Below the pieces are notes generated by a model, which saw only the letters and a list, made by a program, of their open reading frames with translations, was not told where the DNA came from and did no database searches. Positions 1 to 11,779 of a stretch of DNA of 64,000 nucleotides are shown here, piece after piece. A program made the position numbers and the translations under genes. Each line of letters opens with the position of its first letter. Position 1 is the stretch's first letter. Source of the DNA: Lycium barbarum. Taxonomy: Eukaryota > Streptophyta > Magnoliopsida > Solanales > Solanaceae. Location of the stretch: NCBI RefSeq assembly GCF_019175385.1, contig NC_083341.1, forward strand, positions 64,637,800-64,701,799, in the 5' to 3' direction.

Positions 1-361
1 ATACAAAAGTCAGGACAGGGCCCCCGACATACCCTTGATGCAAAATGTATATGCGAACCCAGACTCAGCAATGCTCCAGGAAGAAGTGGAGCCCGCCAAG
101 CAAAACTAGTACCTAAAGGCAGCCTACTGTAGAGGGTCCTCGTCTCGTCTCTCTTTACCTGCGGGCATGAACGCAACGTCCACAAGAAGGACGTCAGTAC
201 GAATAATGTACTTAGTATGTAAGGCATGAATAACGACATAATAAAAAGTATGGAACATAACATGGGATGAGGAGATAACCTGAACATCTGATTTCCTCAT
301 AAGGCGGATATCATGCATGCTTTCTTTACAAAAAAACATTTCTCATTCATGTATACACAAA

Positions 362-535
362 ATAGTAGTGCTGCGGAACGTGCTGCCCGATCCAGAAGTA
401 TATCATATTGCCGCGGAACGAACGGCCCGATCCATAAATATATAATAGTGCCAAGGAGCGAACTGTCTGATCTATAAATATATAATAGTGCCGAGGAACG
501 AACGGCTCGATCCAACAATCCCATATATCCCGCGT
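362..535 (-). repeat. Minisatellite in LTR L1, unit about 56 bp
   Basis: Three to four imperfect copies of a unit containing CGGAACGAACGGCCCGATCC followed by an AT-rich stretch. The same unit recurs at 48030-48215 in the solo LTR 47404-50443, so the cassette is characteristic of an LTR subfamily. It sits between the conserved TGACGTAAGG block and the GTACTGACGTCC block. Confidence 0.75.
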
Positions 536-688
536 CCGGGACGATATCATAATATACCAACTGATCAGGTGGCTATGCGTATATAATGCCTCGCCCTTTT
601 TCCCATAACCCATACATACATATAGATACATGTAAACATATATAATATAAATAGCATGCATGAGATCCCAAACAAAGGTTGTTACTTT

Positions 689-707
689 ATCGGAGTGACG
701 TAAGGTC
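689..707 (-). promoter_or_regulatory. Conserved ACGT-core block in LTR L1
   Basis: Reads GACCTTACGTCACTCCGAT on the minus strand. The same 19-mer, with one or two changes, occurs at 1898-1915, 4886-4903, 10633-10651, 34570-34588, 44342-44360, 48386-48404 and 54987-55005, always in the sense of its LTR. The TGACG/ACGT core is the known binding core of plant bZIP factors (TGA/as-1 type); binding here is inferred. Confidence 0.5.
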
Positions 708-1214
708 GGTGACCTCAGATTACATTATGGAACGATCATCATCATTTTATTTCAACTTGAAGGAACAATTATGATAAGGTGAGATCAATAACAATGAAGA
801 GATCAAAGTAATCCTGAAATAAGCTCCATAGTCTCATAATGGCATTAAAATCATAAGCTTTGGAACTTCAAGAATTAAAATCATCTTCATTGTGTTCATC
901 ATAGAAAACATCTCATCATTGGTTTCATAAGAAACTTTAGCTTTTGAAAACAAAGAAATCGTGGAAGACATATATAGATTCACAGAAAAGAAGTCATCAT
1001 TGTCGTCATGGGCATCATAGAAAACATACTGTCACGACCCGACCAGGGGCCGTGACGGGTACCCGGGGCTAACCACCGTGCACCCCTCATTCTACTGCTT
1101 ACCATGCTCATTAAACATTCTTTTATCAAAATCGTACTCAAATTATATGAAAATCATCTTTCATTCAGAAACATAAATAGTTTTATGTGCACAATCCTTT
1201 TGGTCATTAAAATA

Positions 1215-1218
<4 letters not shown>

Positions 1219-1246
<28 letters not shown>
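1219..1246. repeat. CA/TA microsatellite
   Basis: A run of CA repeats passing into TA repeats inside the solo LTR 1030-3369, downstream of the conserved block in LTR sense. Short ORFs here are repeat artefacts. Confidence 0.8.
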
Positions 1247-1247
<1 letters not shown>

Positions 1248-2936
1248 CACACATACATAATGGTAATCTCGTGAGACCATATAACCCACACTGCGTACCT
1301 ACGAGCCTCTACTAGAGTACTAGACATAAGGACGGGACAAGACCCCATCATGCCCAAAATATACGTATGTACACCAAAATAATAATCATAAGCACCTCTG
1401 AAACAATGGAGTGCTCTCGAATCAGCTGACAACTACTACGAGTCTGAATCAAGCTCACCTCTCTGTTTACCTGTGGGCATGAACACAACGTCCAACGAAA
1501 ACGGACGTCAGTACGAACATTGTACTGAGTATGAGAGGCATAAACAATGATATTACGTCAATGCAATAAAGGAAGCATCAATAAGGAGCATCTGTATCTG
1601 ACTGTCAAATATAAAGGAAATGATGCATGCTGGCTTACTCATAATCATCATGATGTCATATATGCATAAATATATAAGCTGCCCGTCCATATCGGATCGG
1701 TTTGATAATCATTAGCCTGCGTCCGGGGTATCATCTCATGCCGCCCACTAGTAGTGTCTGCCTATGCCATCTGGCCATGGTGTATACGCTGTCCGCCTTA
1801 GCGGTGACTGCCTGGCCAAATAGGCGCGGTGTTATATCATCATCATATTATGCTCATCATAGTGCATGCATAAAGACTCAAGGACAACTATGCTTTATCG
1901 GGGTGATGTAAGGTCGTGATCCCCCGATTTCCTTATGGAGCACTCATTAACATCCTGCCTCACCTTGAAGGGAATAGTATATGAGGTGAGTGTAAGCAAT
2001 AAATGACATCATTGACGTTTCAGGAACGTCATATCATGAACATCTAGAACTTCTATACTTTAACTCATTACCTTGTGTAGCTACTTATGAACATAGGCTC
2101 ATATTTTCCGGAATTTAAGAGATTCATGGTGAGGAAGGAAAGTCATACTATAGGATTCATGCCATAGAAAGAAAGGACTAGCCTCACATACCTTGTCGTT
2201 TATCTACTCTATCGCTTGGTCGTTCTCCTTCGATGCTCGCGTTTCTACCTTCAAGAAGATTCGCATTAACATTAGTTACTCGGCTATGAGAACATTTTGC
2301 TATTTCTAGGGAAAATTGGGAAGCATTTCCTTTGTTTCCACTACTTTTCCCACCTTCTATATCAACTCCCAAACGTACATAACAATATTCACTATATCGC
2401 AACAACAATCATCAATCATCTACATTTACCACAATTCACCATTTCCCTTCAATTTCTCCACAATTATAGTTATAGCCCATTATCTCGTTTTCTCATACAT
2501 AATACTTATTCCGTGGTCTAAGTGTCATTAATAACATATTCACAATCACAACATACTAACATTCATAATTCCTCCCAACTATTGTTCAATAATGACACTA
2601 TTCACTCATTCATGACCCATTTTCTACCTCCTTCTATAGTCTAAGTGTTTCAACTTTCAACACCTTGGATGGTGGATGAACAACCTTTGAGTGAAACTTA
2701 TCTTTTTGCACCAAAACCCTAGCTTTCTTCTCTTGAGTTTTCTTGGCTTAGATGAACTTTTAATGGGTTTCATACACTTGTTTTCATGGATTTGGTGTAG
2801 TAAATCTTGGTTTTCCCTTAGTTTCTTGTGGATGAATGATGGAGAAGGTTCTAGAGGGTTCTTGGTGTATGGAGGAGTGAGATGAAAATGAAATAAAATG
2901 AAGGAGGGGTCCTTATATTAATTCTCAAAATCAGTC

Positions 2937-3190
2937 CCGACCGAGATATACGGTACGATCGACGGAGCGTCGATCGGATTGACGGGGCGTCGATCTGATC
3001 GTCGAAGTCGTTAAATTTCCAGTGAGCAATCTGTCGTTTCCTCTCATTCTACGGTGAGAAGGACGGTTCGTCGAACTGATAGACGGAGCATCGACTTGTT
3101 CGTCGAATGGTCTTCGCTCCAGCTCAATTTTATGGCATAATCGACGAAGCGTCGACCCGTCCGACGGTACAAAGAACGACCGCCGAACCC
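2937..3190 (-). repeat. GC-rich palindrome cluster near LTR start (CGTCGATC type)
   Basis: In an otherwise AT-rich LTR this stretch holds repeated GACGG and CGTCGA words. The clearest palindrome, 2957-2975, has 8-bp arms GATCGACG and CGTCGATC around GAG. It starts about 180 bp from the LTR 5' end, where other families in the window carry different palindromes. Confidence 0.75.
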
Positions 3191-5798
3191 CCTTTTCGCA
3201 AAACTACGGTGAAGTTTCATTTAACGAACTTTTCTCCCTTGCCTTTAACTTCTTTGGAATCTTAATTAGAATTATTAAGTATCCCTTCCTACTTGTAGGG
3301 ATATCATGTACACCTTAACTTACGTTAGTCCCTTCACCGCTCAGCAACCCAAAGTTCCGAGGTATAACACATACTGTCTTTAATATCATAAAAATATTGA
3401 GAATCATGAACTTCTAGCTCTTTGGGAACATGGATGTTATGGAAGACATGTATGGAGTTGTAACGTAGGAATCATGCCTTGTGAAAGAAAGGGACTAGCC
3501 TTAACATACCTTTCGTTCTCCTTAGTGATTCGACGTTTATCTTCCCAAGCTCGCAAATCTACATATAAATCATTCATACTATTGTTAGGCTCAATATCAT
3601 ATGCCCATCTTAAATCCTCCATTTATTTCTATTTAGAATCTGCTGAAATTCGGGCAGCATCTCCCCTATTTATATGCCTAGCCCGAAATCATGATCCAAC
3701 AACCAACAACAACAACAACAACAATACCAATATCATAACAACATTATCAATACCGATAGGCTCCATAAAACATCCTACACGATGTTTTCCAAGTTTCTTA
3801 ACCAACCAACTTGTTATACGACCATTTAATAAATTTATCTTCGTAAATAAACCTAATTCAACATCAATAAGGGAAGATTCATACCTTACTTCCGCTAGAA
3901 CTGCAATATCTTCACTTCTCACCTTGAATCTAGGCCAAGACTCACCGCAATATGATTTTATTATAGCAACTATACGCTGTCCGGACCAAAACCCGGGAAT
4001 TATACTTGGTTTGCGTGAAAGTTTGATGATTGGAAATTTGGGGAAGTTTACAGAAATCTGGGGAGGTTTAGAGTGTTTGGATGAGGAAATGAGGGGGCTG
4101 TCACGACCCGATTAGGGGCCATGACGGGTACCCGGAGCTGACTACCGAGCACCACTCATTAGACTAGTCATCGTACCCAACCTGAACATATATCCAAAGC
4201 GACACATATCTATATACATAAGCCCTCACGACCCCAAAAATGATATACACAAATATAATGTAGTCATCATGGGACATCTACTACCCACACATACGTACCT
4301 ACGAGCCTCTACTAGAGTACTAGACACAAGGATGGGACAGGACCCCGGCGTGCCCATATATGTACACAAAATAATGTATCAAAATAGCACCTCAGGAAGA
4401 ATGGAGTGCTCCTGTATATTTGCTGATCAGCTCCTATAAATCTAGGCCACATCTCTGTCTACCTGTGGGCATGAACACAGTGTCCAAAAGAAAGGACGTC
4501 AGTATGAACATTGTATTGAGTATGTAAGGCATGAACAATAATAACATATCAAAGAAGTAAGGAGACAACCTGTAACTGAATGTCACATAAGACAGAGTAA
4601 TGCATGCTAGCTTACATCATAAACATCATCATGTCAAGTGTGCACATATATAAGCTGCTCGACCATATATGTACGGTGTGATCATCATTAGCCCGCGTCC
4701 AAGCCTCCCGCGTCTGGGGTAAACATCTCATGCCACCCACTAGTGGTGTCTGCCCATGCCCTCTAGACATGGTGTATATGCCGCCCACCTTAGCGGTGTT
4801 TGCCCGGCCATATAGGCGCATTGTAATATCATCATCACATACTTATCATAGAGCATGCATAAGAACTCAAACACAACTATAACTCTATCGGGGTGACGTA
4901 AGGTCCAGGACCCCCGATTCCATTATGGAGTAATCATAATCATCATGCCTCACCTTGAAGGAACTAATATTATAAGGTGAGTGTAACAACAATGAGTAAC
5001 ATTAAAGGATCATTAGCTTCGTAGAAACATCATATCATGAACTTTTGAATCTTTAGACTTAGACTCATCATCATCATTATCATACTTGTAACATATCACT
5101 TATCGTTATCTCATGTGAAGCTCTTTACAACATAGACTCATAGTTTCCGGAATATAAGAAGATCATGGGAAAGTGAAGAAAATCATGTCATAGGATTCAT
5201 GCCTAAGAAAAAGAAGGGACTATCCTTACATACCTTGATGTCGCTCTAACTTATCGACTATATGCTTCCTTCCACTTTGTCACTCTACATTCAAAGGAAT
5301 TCGTGCTAAGATTAGATATTCGGAAGCACACATAAGCTTAGGCTAAACTAGCGAAAATCGGGAAGCATTTCCTTTGTTTCCATAACTTTCTCCATATGAT
5401 ATAACAACTCCCAAACATCAATAACAATATTCATAATATCATAATCAACAATCTTAATCAACCATACTTATTCAATTCTCCCAATTCCATTTCAAATCAT
5501 CCATAACCATAATCATAATACAACGTTGCATTTATTCTCATATAGTGCTTCTCCCATATCCTTAATGTCTCTTATAACATAATTATGCTCGTAACATGTT
5601 AAGAATCATGATTCATACGAAGCTACTACTAAAAAATGCCGCTATTCTCATATTTATAACTCATCTTCTACTTCCTTCCATAATCCAAGTCTTTCAACCC
5701 CTCAATACTCTAAATAACATGAATTAATCATAAAACTTACCTTTGATGGTGTAGGAATAGCCTTTGGGTGAAAATACTTCACTTGAGGAAAAACCCTA

Positions 5799-8700
5799 TG
5801 TTATATCCCGTATTTTCGAACGTCGGATTATTTGTAAACTGAGGTGGGGCCCACACGTCAAGATTTTTTTTTTGGAACATGTGACAAGTTATATGAATCA
5901 CATATGTAAAATTAAACACAACTCGTGAAGGGCCCTTGGGCCAAATCAAAGTGGAAGCCCTCCAAACGAATATTTTTAAGAAAATGTTTTCGGGTGACTT
6001 AAATTCGAGGGGCAAAAACGGTATTATACGTTTGGAATTTGGAAAAATACCAAGAAATAGAAGTTGTAGGTAATTGAATTAGCTTTCCAACCATAGGTCG
6101 TGGGTTCCCAGGCGACGTCGGTACAAGGAGATATTGACGTTTTAAGGTCGAAAGGTCAGTGGGCTAGGCCCAACTCGTGACCAACCGGGTTGGCCCAAAA
6201 AAAAAAAAAAAAAAGAGGCCCAAATTTGAGGGGGGTGGCCGGCCAAGAGGCATTGGCCCAAGCCCACAAATTAATCATGTGATTAATTATATAGAAGGCA
6301 CTTATCATCTTCAAGAAGCTTCAAGAAATCAAAACAAAAACAAGAGCAAAAGAGAAAGAGAGGCTCACGGCCAAAAGGAAAAAAAATAAAAACATTCCAA
6401 GCCTTCAACTTTGATTCAAGAATTATAAATTCCTTGTATTCCTACTAAGTTCAAGATTCTCTACAAAGTGGTATAATTATCTTGGCAAGAAAGTGACTTT
6501 GGTGGCAAGGAGAACTTACTGGAAAAAGGTAAGGATTTTATGTTTCTTTTATGTTATGGAAGAATTATATATGTTATAGTATGTAGAAATGAATGAAAAG
6601 TATGAAAATTTTGGGTGTTGTGGATATGGGTGTTTGGCCGTGTGCATCAAATTGGAAGGGGGAATATGAATTAAATTATTTAGTATGTTAATTGTGTTGT
6701 TGTAGCCTTGTGATGAAAATAGAAGATAAATGGTTCTTGTTGTTATGGAAAATTTGTTGTAAGATTGTTGTAGGAAAATATGCAACTTTATTGTAGTTTA
6801 TGTAAATATGGAAATGAAAGTGGTAAGGTGCAAATTATGAATATTGTTGATGAAATTGGAAGGTGAAAATATGTTATGAATATGTATGTTGAAGATTGGA
6901 AGTTTCGGATGAATTATGGTTTTGGTGGAAAATTTGTATATTTTGTGAATATTTTGTAAAATGACATAAAATGTTTCCGAATTGTATTGGAGCGATCTTG
7001 ATTAGTAAATGAATGTGAGAGGGTTGCTATTGAATTGGAAATGTGAAGTTGGGATGAAAGCTATTGCACTATGCTGGAAAGAAGACTAATTATGCTATAT
7101 TGTATTTTGTAATAATTGTTGATGTTGTTGGATTGTTGGGTTGTTGTTGTTGATATATTGGGCCGAGCTGAGTCTCGGGGATGCTATATTATAGGGGAAA
7201 TGCTGCCCAAATTTTTGTAGACAAGTAATGAATTAAAGATTTGAATGCTAAAAGTCTTACTATTGACAATTGGTAAATATGACCATTTGTAGATTTTGGG
7301 CGAAACGGGAATTGAATTTGAGCGAGTGTAAGGCGCAACTAAGGTATGTAAGGCTTTATCCTTCCTTCTTTGGCATGTCTTAGACATAATAGGGTTGGAT
7401 ACGGGCCTCGGGGACGATTCCATTCCTAGAAATCCGAGTTTGAATTTGACCCGTTTTCATTCAATAGAATTGAATCAAATTCTTTATGCCTTGTTGGAAT
7501 AAGTGTTGAAACACCTATAATTTTCCCAAATAAAACCGAATGACACTAAGATCTTCAGGAGTGATTCCATAAAGTTTAATGTACGTAATTTATATCCGCC
7601 ACCTCGACTTGACCCGAGGTGGGCCCACAAATTCCGAAACTTCCTTCGTTTGTCTCACTTGAGCTATTCTTGTATGATATAAAAGTAAGTATTATGATAT
7701 TCTGGATAAGCTACTTACCTTCTGTATTTTTCCTGATGTACGATTCTTGTGTGATGCATGATTCTGGCATGTGTGATTTATGTTTGGAAAGTAATAAAGT
7801 TGGCATTTATATTATTGTGCGCACTATGTGATATTGACCGCTGGACCCCTGACCGCGGTGTGTGCGACATTGACCGCTGGACCCCTGACCGCGGTATGCC
7901 GCACTATGTGATGTTGACCGCTGGACCCCTGACCGCGGTATCTGCGACATTGACCGCTGGACCCCTAACCGCGGTATGTCGGGTTTGGGATGCTAACCGC
8001 TGGACACTTGGTCGCGGTATGTGTGATAGTGACCGCTGGACTTTTGGCCGCGGTAATTGTGTGTTTGATTTCTGTGTGTATGAGACAGAAATGTTTTTCA
8101 AAGGAAGGCAAAGTATTTTGGCATTTTGATTGCCGTGTTTGTCTTCCGGAACCTTTTATGTATGATTTGTACGTCAGATGCAACACTTTGGTATTCTGGT
8201 TATTGTGCTCACCCTCTGTACATTGTACTTCGGTTATGACTTCGTTTTCTGTACTTCATGCTTTGCATACTCAGTACATCTTTCGTACTGACCCCCTTTC
8301 TTCGAGGGCTGCGTTTCATGCCCGCAGGTACAGACTCACGTTTTGGTGACCCACTGGCATAGGATTTCCATTCTGCGGTTCGGAGTGCTCCCTTTGTTCC
8401 GGAGCCGACATTTTGGGTACATACTCTTCCGATGTATATGCTTATGTTTATTCAGGGTACGGCGGGGCCCTGTCCCGCCATATGATTCTGTTGTTCCGTA
8501 TTTGAGGTCTGTAGACATAGACGTGAGTAATGTACAGTTTTGTTTGGACGCGTTGTGTGAATTGGGTTTGGGCGGCTCATCCGCCGTGGCAGCCCTATCG
8601 GCCGCGTGTATGTATACTTTGGTTCGTTATGTATAGTATGATAGCCTTGCCGGCTTCTATGCAGTATATATGGTTGCAGGCACCAGTGTGGAGCCACGTC

Positions 8701-8806
8701 TGATATTCATTATGTACGAGTCGTCTGTATGCTGAATCTGGTACATGAGCGCGTAGGGGTGCCCAGCTCGGGCACTAGTCACGGCCTACGGGGATGGGTC
8801 GTGACA
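5799..8806 (+). mobile_element. Solo LTR, lineage II, with perfect target duplication
   Basis: Begins TGTTATATCCC and ends GGGTCGTGACA, flanked by CCCTA at 5794-5798 and 8807-8811. The 3,008-bp unit contains no internal region, so it is a solo LTR. Its first part resembles the LTRs at 13467, 17433 and 32076 (GGGCCCACA, ATTAAACACAACTC, CCAACCATAGGTCGTGGG). It has the GCTGCCC box at 7194-7217, a 6-unit minisatellite at 7836-8056 and the AGTAC/GTACT block near 8271-8290. Being inserted in another solo LTR, it is younger than its host. Confidence 0.9.
7836..8056 (+). repeat. Minisatellite of ACCGC...ACCGCGGT units
   Basis: Six tandem units of about 36 to 44 bp, each starting GACCGCTGGACCCCTGACCG or a variant and then CGGT. 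ACCGC and GCGGT within a unit can pair. The array lies about 215 bp before the conserved AGTAC/GTACT block, the same relative place as other LTR minisatellites in the window. It is not a CRISPR array: units are contiguous without unique spacers. Confidence 0.9.
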
Positions 8807-9019
8807 CCCTAGCTTCAATCCAAAGAGATTTTTTACTTCAAGCAACCTTAGAGGACTCCCTTACACTTGATTTCCTTAGTTTGATGAAGTTGATCTTTGA
8901 TTTCCCTTGAAATCTTATATATGAAATGTGTGGAATGTTCTAGAGACTTGGAGAGAAGTGGAGAAGTGAGAAAATGAAAATAATGAAGTGGGAACATCAT
9001 TTTACACTTGAAAATAAAT

Positions 9020-9170
9020 CAGCCCGTTGGGACTTATACGGACCACTTATACGGTCCATGTGGTCCGCATAAGTGACCGTACTTCACCATCAGAGAAAAC
9101 ATCATTTCTGTTGGGTGTTATACGGACCGTATAAAGTTATACGGACCGTATAAGTGGTCGTATAACTCCA
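9020..9170 (-). repeat. GC-rich palindrome cluster (TATACGG-A-CCGTATA type)
   Basis: Several copies of TATACGGACCGTATA-like words. At 9137-9153 the arms TTATACGG and CCGTATAA flank a single A. The cluster starts about 340 bp from the 5' end of its LTR (9506). It shares the core ACGGACCGT with clusters at 43065-43315 and 49725-49920 but has different flanks. Confidence 0.85.
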
Positions 9171-9554
9171 CTTTCCTGAAATTATTTCCGTCGTTTTGTT
9201 TGATCTCCAATCCATATGGAACCTTCTTAACACTTGTTTAACACTTCATTAGAAATCTAAGGAGATTTATAACTCTTCTTTAAGACATCATTAAGTCAAC
9301 ATTAACTCGGTACTTTGCAAATCCTTTCCGAAACGCAATGTATACTTCGCCCCTCATAACAAACTTTCTTCTCTTGCCTCTAACATCTTTGAAATCTTAC
9401 TTAGGACAATTTAGTACTACTTCTTACTTATAGAAACATCGTATACTTCTCACACTGCGTTAATCTATCTACCATATGACGACACGAAATTTTTTGAGGT
9501 GTAACAGGGGTAAGCCCCCTTATGTAATGTTCCAGATTCTGTCCAAACCGACTT

Positions 9555-9650
9555 AAAAAGTACTCAGCGTGTTCGCGCTGGGTTGTCTGTCACCCCTTCT
9601 TAGCGTTCTCGCCACCTCCTGGCGCGTTCGGGCAGAGCATTTTCCTGGCC
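9555..9650 (-). repeat. GC-rich palindrome cluster (CAGCG...CGCTG type) in L1
   Basis: Contains CAGCGTGTTCGCGCTG and TGGCGCGTTCGGGC-like words. The position in the LTR (about 375 bp from its 5' end) and wording match the cluster at 35728-35832 in a related LTR, where the best copy is a perfect 16-bp palindrome. Confidence 0.7.
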
Positions 9651-10025
9651 TGCCAGCTCAACTTGTAACATCCATATTTCCTTGCCCCGATACCGTATCG
9701 ATGTGCGGTTTGTTGCGTTAGAAACTAGATTTCATGAATCCACTTTAGGCTCTTGTTTTGCCTCAAAACTCCTCATATACTAAAAGTTATTCCTTCCTCA
9801 AGTAGGGCCAAAATTTCCCCTCATATTTTCTCCAAAATCTAACAACTTTATTTCCTTAATTCACTTGCCCTCCAAAGCCTTCCGCCGCTTATTATATGAA
9901 CTTAAACTCTCATAACATAAGATAAGGACATCAAATCTCACGTATCCTTGGAGATGACTCGGATGTCCATACTTGAAACAACCAACACTTATAAATCTCA
10001 ACGTACAGAATCACGGGATGTAACA

Positions 10026-11516
10026 GTTATGGCTGGAATTCTATGGTAAATGGGTAGTAGGTGATGGTGTTATCATGTTTTTATGATTTTGCTACACAGA
10101 CATGAAAAGGAAGAGAGTATAAAAAATCTTTTACAAAGTATAATTTGGGCTATTTGTTGTATAACTTGGGAAAACTTGTTGAAGTAAGTTTAAGGAACTT
10201 ATGTAAACTTGTTGTGGTTGTTGTTGGCTGATGCATATGTTGTTGTGACTAAGGATAAAGGGAAATTCTGCCTGTTTCTTCGTAAGAATCGAGTTATCGT
10301 TTGATATACGTGATATACTAGCGCCATCTAAGTTATGTATGCATTCCTTTGTTATAGGACTGGCTGTCTAGTTGTGTTAAGCTCATTGTTGGATTGCTTG
10401 GACGACTTGAGGTATGTTAAGGCTAACTTTCCTTCTTTTGGCATGATCCTTATGAACGAAATGTAAACGTAAGGCTGCTCTATAATGACTCTATTCATAG
10501 TAGCTAAGGATGTTCCATAATGATGCATGTTCCGGAATGTTGTTTCCGGTAAGTCTATCTACAGATTTAGTATGATTCATAGAGTCACTTGTTGATGAAA
10601 ATGTTGTCTCATAACAATTTTCGGAGGTGTAACGACCTTACGTCACTCCGACAGATTTAGGATGTACTCTTATCATACTCATGTATATATATATCTACAG
10701 AACTATGCCCCCTTAGGCGTTATATACGTGTATATTATGTATTATATATATATATATATATGGGGAAGGTGATGGTGTTATATACTCACTACCACCTGAT
10801 CAGCTGGTCACATGATAATGATGCTCACAGAGGCCAATATGATACGATGGGATGCCCACAGAGGCTTGACAAGCGTTATATACGCATATATATATGTATG
10901 ACCCTTATGCATGCATGCACAATATTTATGCATATCGTTGGCCTACAGCGGCAATTCAGATATACATGTTGATTCTCTCATCTCATGTTACTTTCATGTC
11001 TTTATTATGCTATTTTCCATATCTTACATAGTCGGTACATTATTCGTACTGACGTCCCTTTGCCTGGGGACGCTGCTTTTCATGCTTGCAGGTCTTGATA
11101 TACAGGTTGATGACTCTCCCAGTAGGATATCAGCTCAGCAAACAGTGTTGCTGCACTCCACTTGTTCCGGAGTTGCCTTGTGAGTCAGTATGGTTATATA
11201 TGCATACATATGGGTATAGCGGGGCCCTTTCCCGACCACGTTATGTCATGTACTCTATTAGAGGCTTGTAGACAGTGATGTACAATCAGATGTTGTACGG
11301 CCTTGTCGGCCCATACAGTATGTCCAGCTCGTTTATGTAGATATGCCCTTTCAGACTTGTCTTATTTCAGTCTATCACTTTTGTGAGTTAGCAGGTTATC
11401 TTATGGCGGCCCTAATGGCCCACCTATGCTTATGATTACGTTACGGATGTATGTTTAGTGGTACTCGACAAGTAAGGCTAGGTGCCCGTCATGACCCTCC
11501 ATTTTGGATCGTGACA
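10026..11516 (+). mobile_element. 3' part of the outermost lineage I LTR (L0)
   Basis: Plus-strand LTR sequence from the L1 insertion point to the terminus GGATCGTGACA (11516). It has the block GACCTTACGTCACTCCGA at 10633-10650, a TA microsatellite (10741-10760), and the GTACATTATTCGTACTGACG block near 11033-11053. No primer-binding site follows, so this is the outer end of a 3' LTR or of a solo LTR. The LTR start lies left of the window. Confidence 0.75.
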
Positions 11517-11779
11517 AAATCAAGTCAAACCAAACCACTAGTCGGGATTTTTTTTCAGGTTTGACTCGAATTATAGGTTTGGTGCGGTTTGTCGGTTTTG
11601 TTTTTACACCCCTACCTAACACTAACATAATCTTTAATGTTGGAAAAAAGAAGATAGTTCCAAGTCCTTTCGAGTGGAAAAACCTGCAAAAATACAGAAT
11701 TTATAAAATTATCTTTTAATTATTTTGACCCAACTAATTTGATATGTATAGATTGTATATTTTTAATAAGGAAGGTTAA
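11517..11779. other. Low-complexity spacer, no gene seen
   Basis: AT-rich sequence between two LTR fragments. A degenerate TTTGGTGCGGTTTGTCGG stretch (~11575-11600) resembles dispersed repeats common in plant intergenic DNA, but no terminal repeats could be fixed. No coding or RNA gene is supported. Confidence 0.5.

Larger units (their letters stand above)
1030..3369 (-). mobile_element. Solo LTR, lineage I, with perfect target duplication
   Basis: Plus-strand ends are TGTCACGACCC and GGTATAACA. The flanks carry a perfect 5-bp duplication CATAC at 1025-1029 and 3370-3374. No primer-binding site, purine tract or internal region is present, so this 2,340-bp unit is a solo LTR left by LTR-LTR recombination. 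Minus-strand order from 3369: GC palindrome cluster (2937-3190), GCTTCCC box (~2320), TGATGTAAGG block (~1903), GTACTGACGTCC block (~1503). The ACGT core of the third block has decayed to ATGT, as expected for CpG deamination. Confidence 0.9.
4099..9506 (-). mobile_element. Solo LTR, lineage I (L2b), split by solo LTR 5799-8806
   Basis: Outer ends are TGTCACGACCC at 4099 and GAGGTGTAACA ending at 9506. Flanks are GGGGC (4094-4098) and GGGGT (9507-9511), a target duplication with one C/T change. Removing the inner insertion leaves about 2.4 kb, the normal LTR size here. No primer-binding site or internal region is seen, so it is a solo LTR. Conserved blocks occur in minus orientation near 4495-4525, 4886-4903 and 5366-5383. 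It is inserted in L1 inside a short inverted repeat (see findings). Confidence 0.85.
1..10025 (-). mobile_element. Lineage I LTR (L1), minus strand, split by two insertions; left end outside window
   Basis: Pieces 1-1029, 3375-4098 and 9512-10025 read as one minus-strand LTR once the two inserted LTRs and their target duplications are removed. The right end GGGATGTAACA (to 10025) is the LTR 5' terminus on the minus strand. The conserved GTACTGACGTCC block lies near 190-220 and the TGACGTAAGG block near 695-707, both in minus orientation. The 9512-10025 piece is clearly similar to 35684-36214, so L1 and the LTR at 30330-36214 belong to one subfamily. It is inserted in a plus-strand LTR that resumes at 10026. 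Whether it is solo or part of a full element cannot be seen. Confidence 0.75.

Noticed and set aside
3474..4115. 213-codon plus-strand ORF
   Set aside because: It lies in minus-strand LTR L1 and runs into the next inserted LTR. The homologous stretch at 31445-31990 has stops, and the Asn run is a CAA/AAC repeat. Chance ORF.
7836..8056. CRISPR-like regular repeats
   Set aside because: Units are contiguous imperfect tandem repeats without unique spacers, inside a plant LTR. No cas-like gene is present.
7758..8129. 123-codon ORF over the ACCGCGGT minisatellite
   Set aside because: Repeat-derived frame inside a solo LTR; other frames are open on both strands for the same reason.
11517..11779. 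Possible MITE
   Set aside because: No terminal inverted repeats or target duplication could be fixed by eye.
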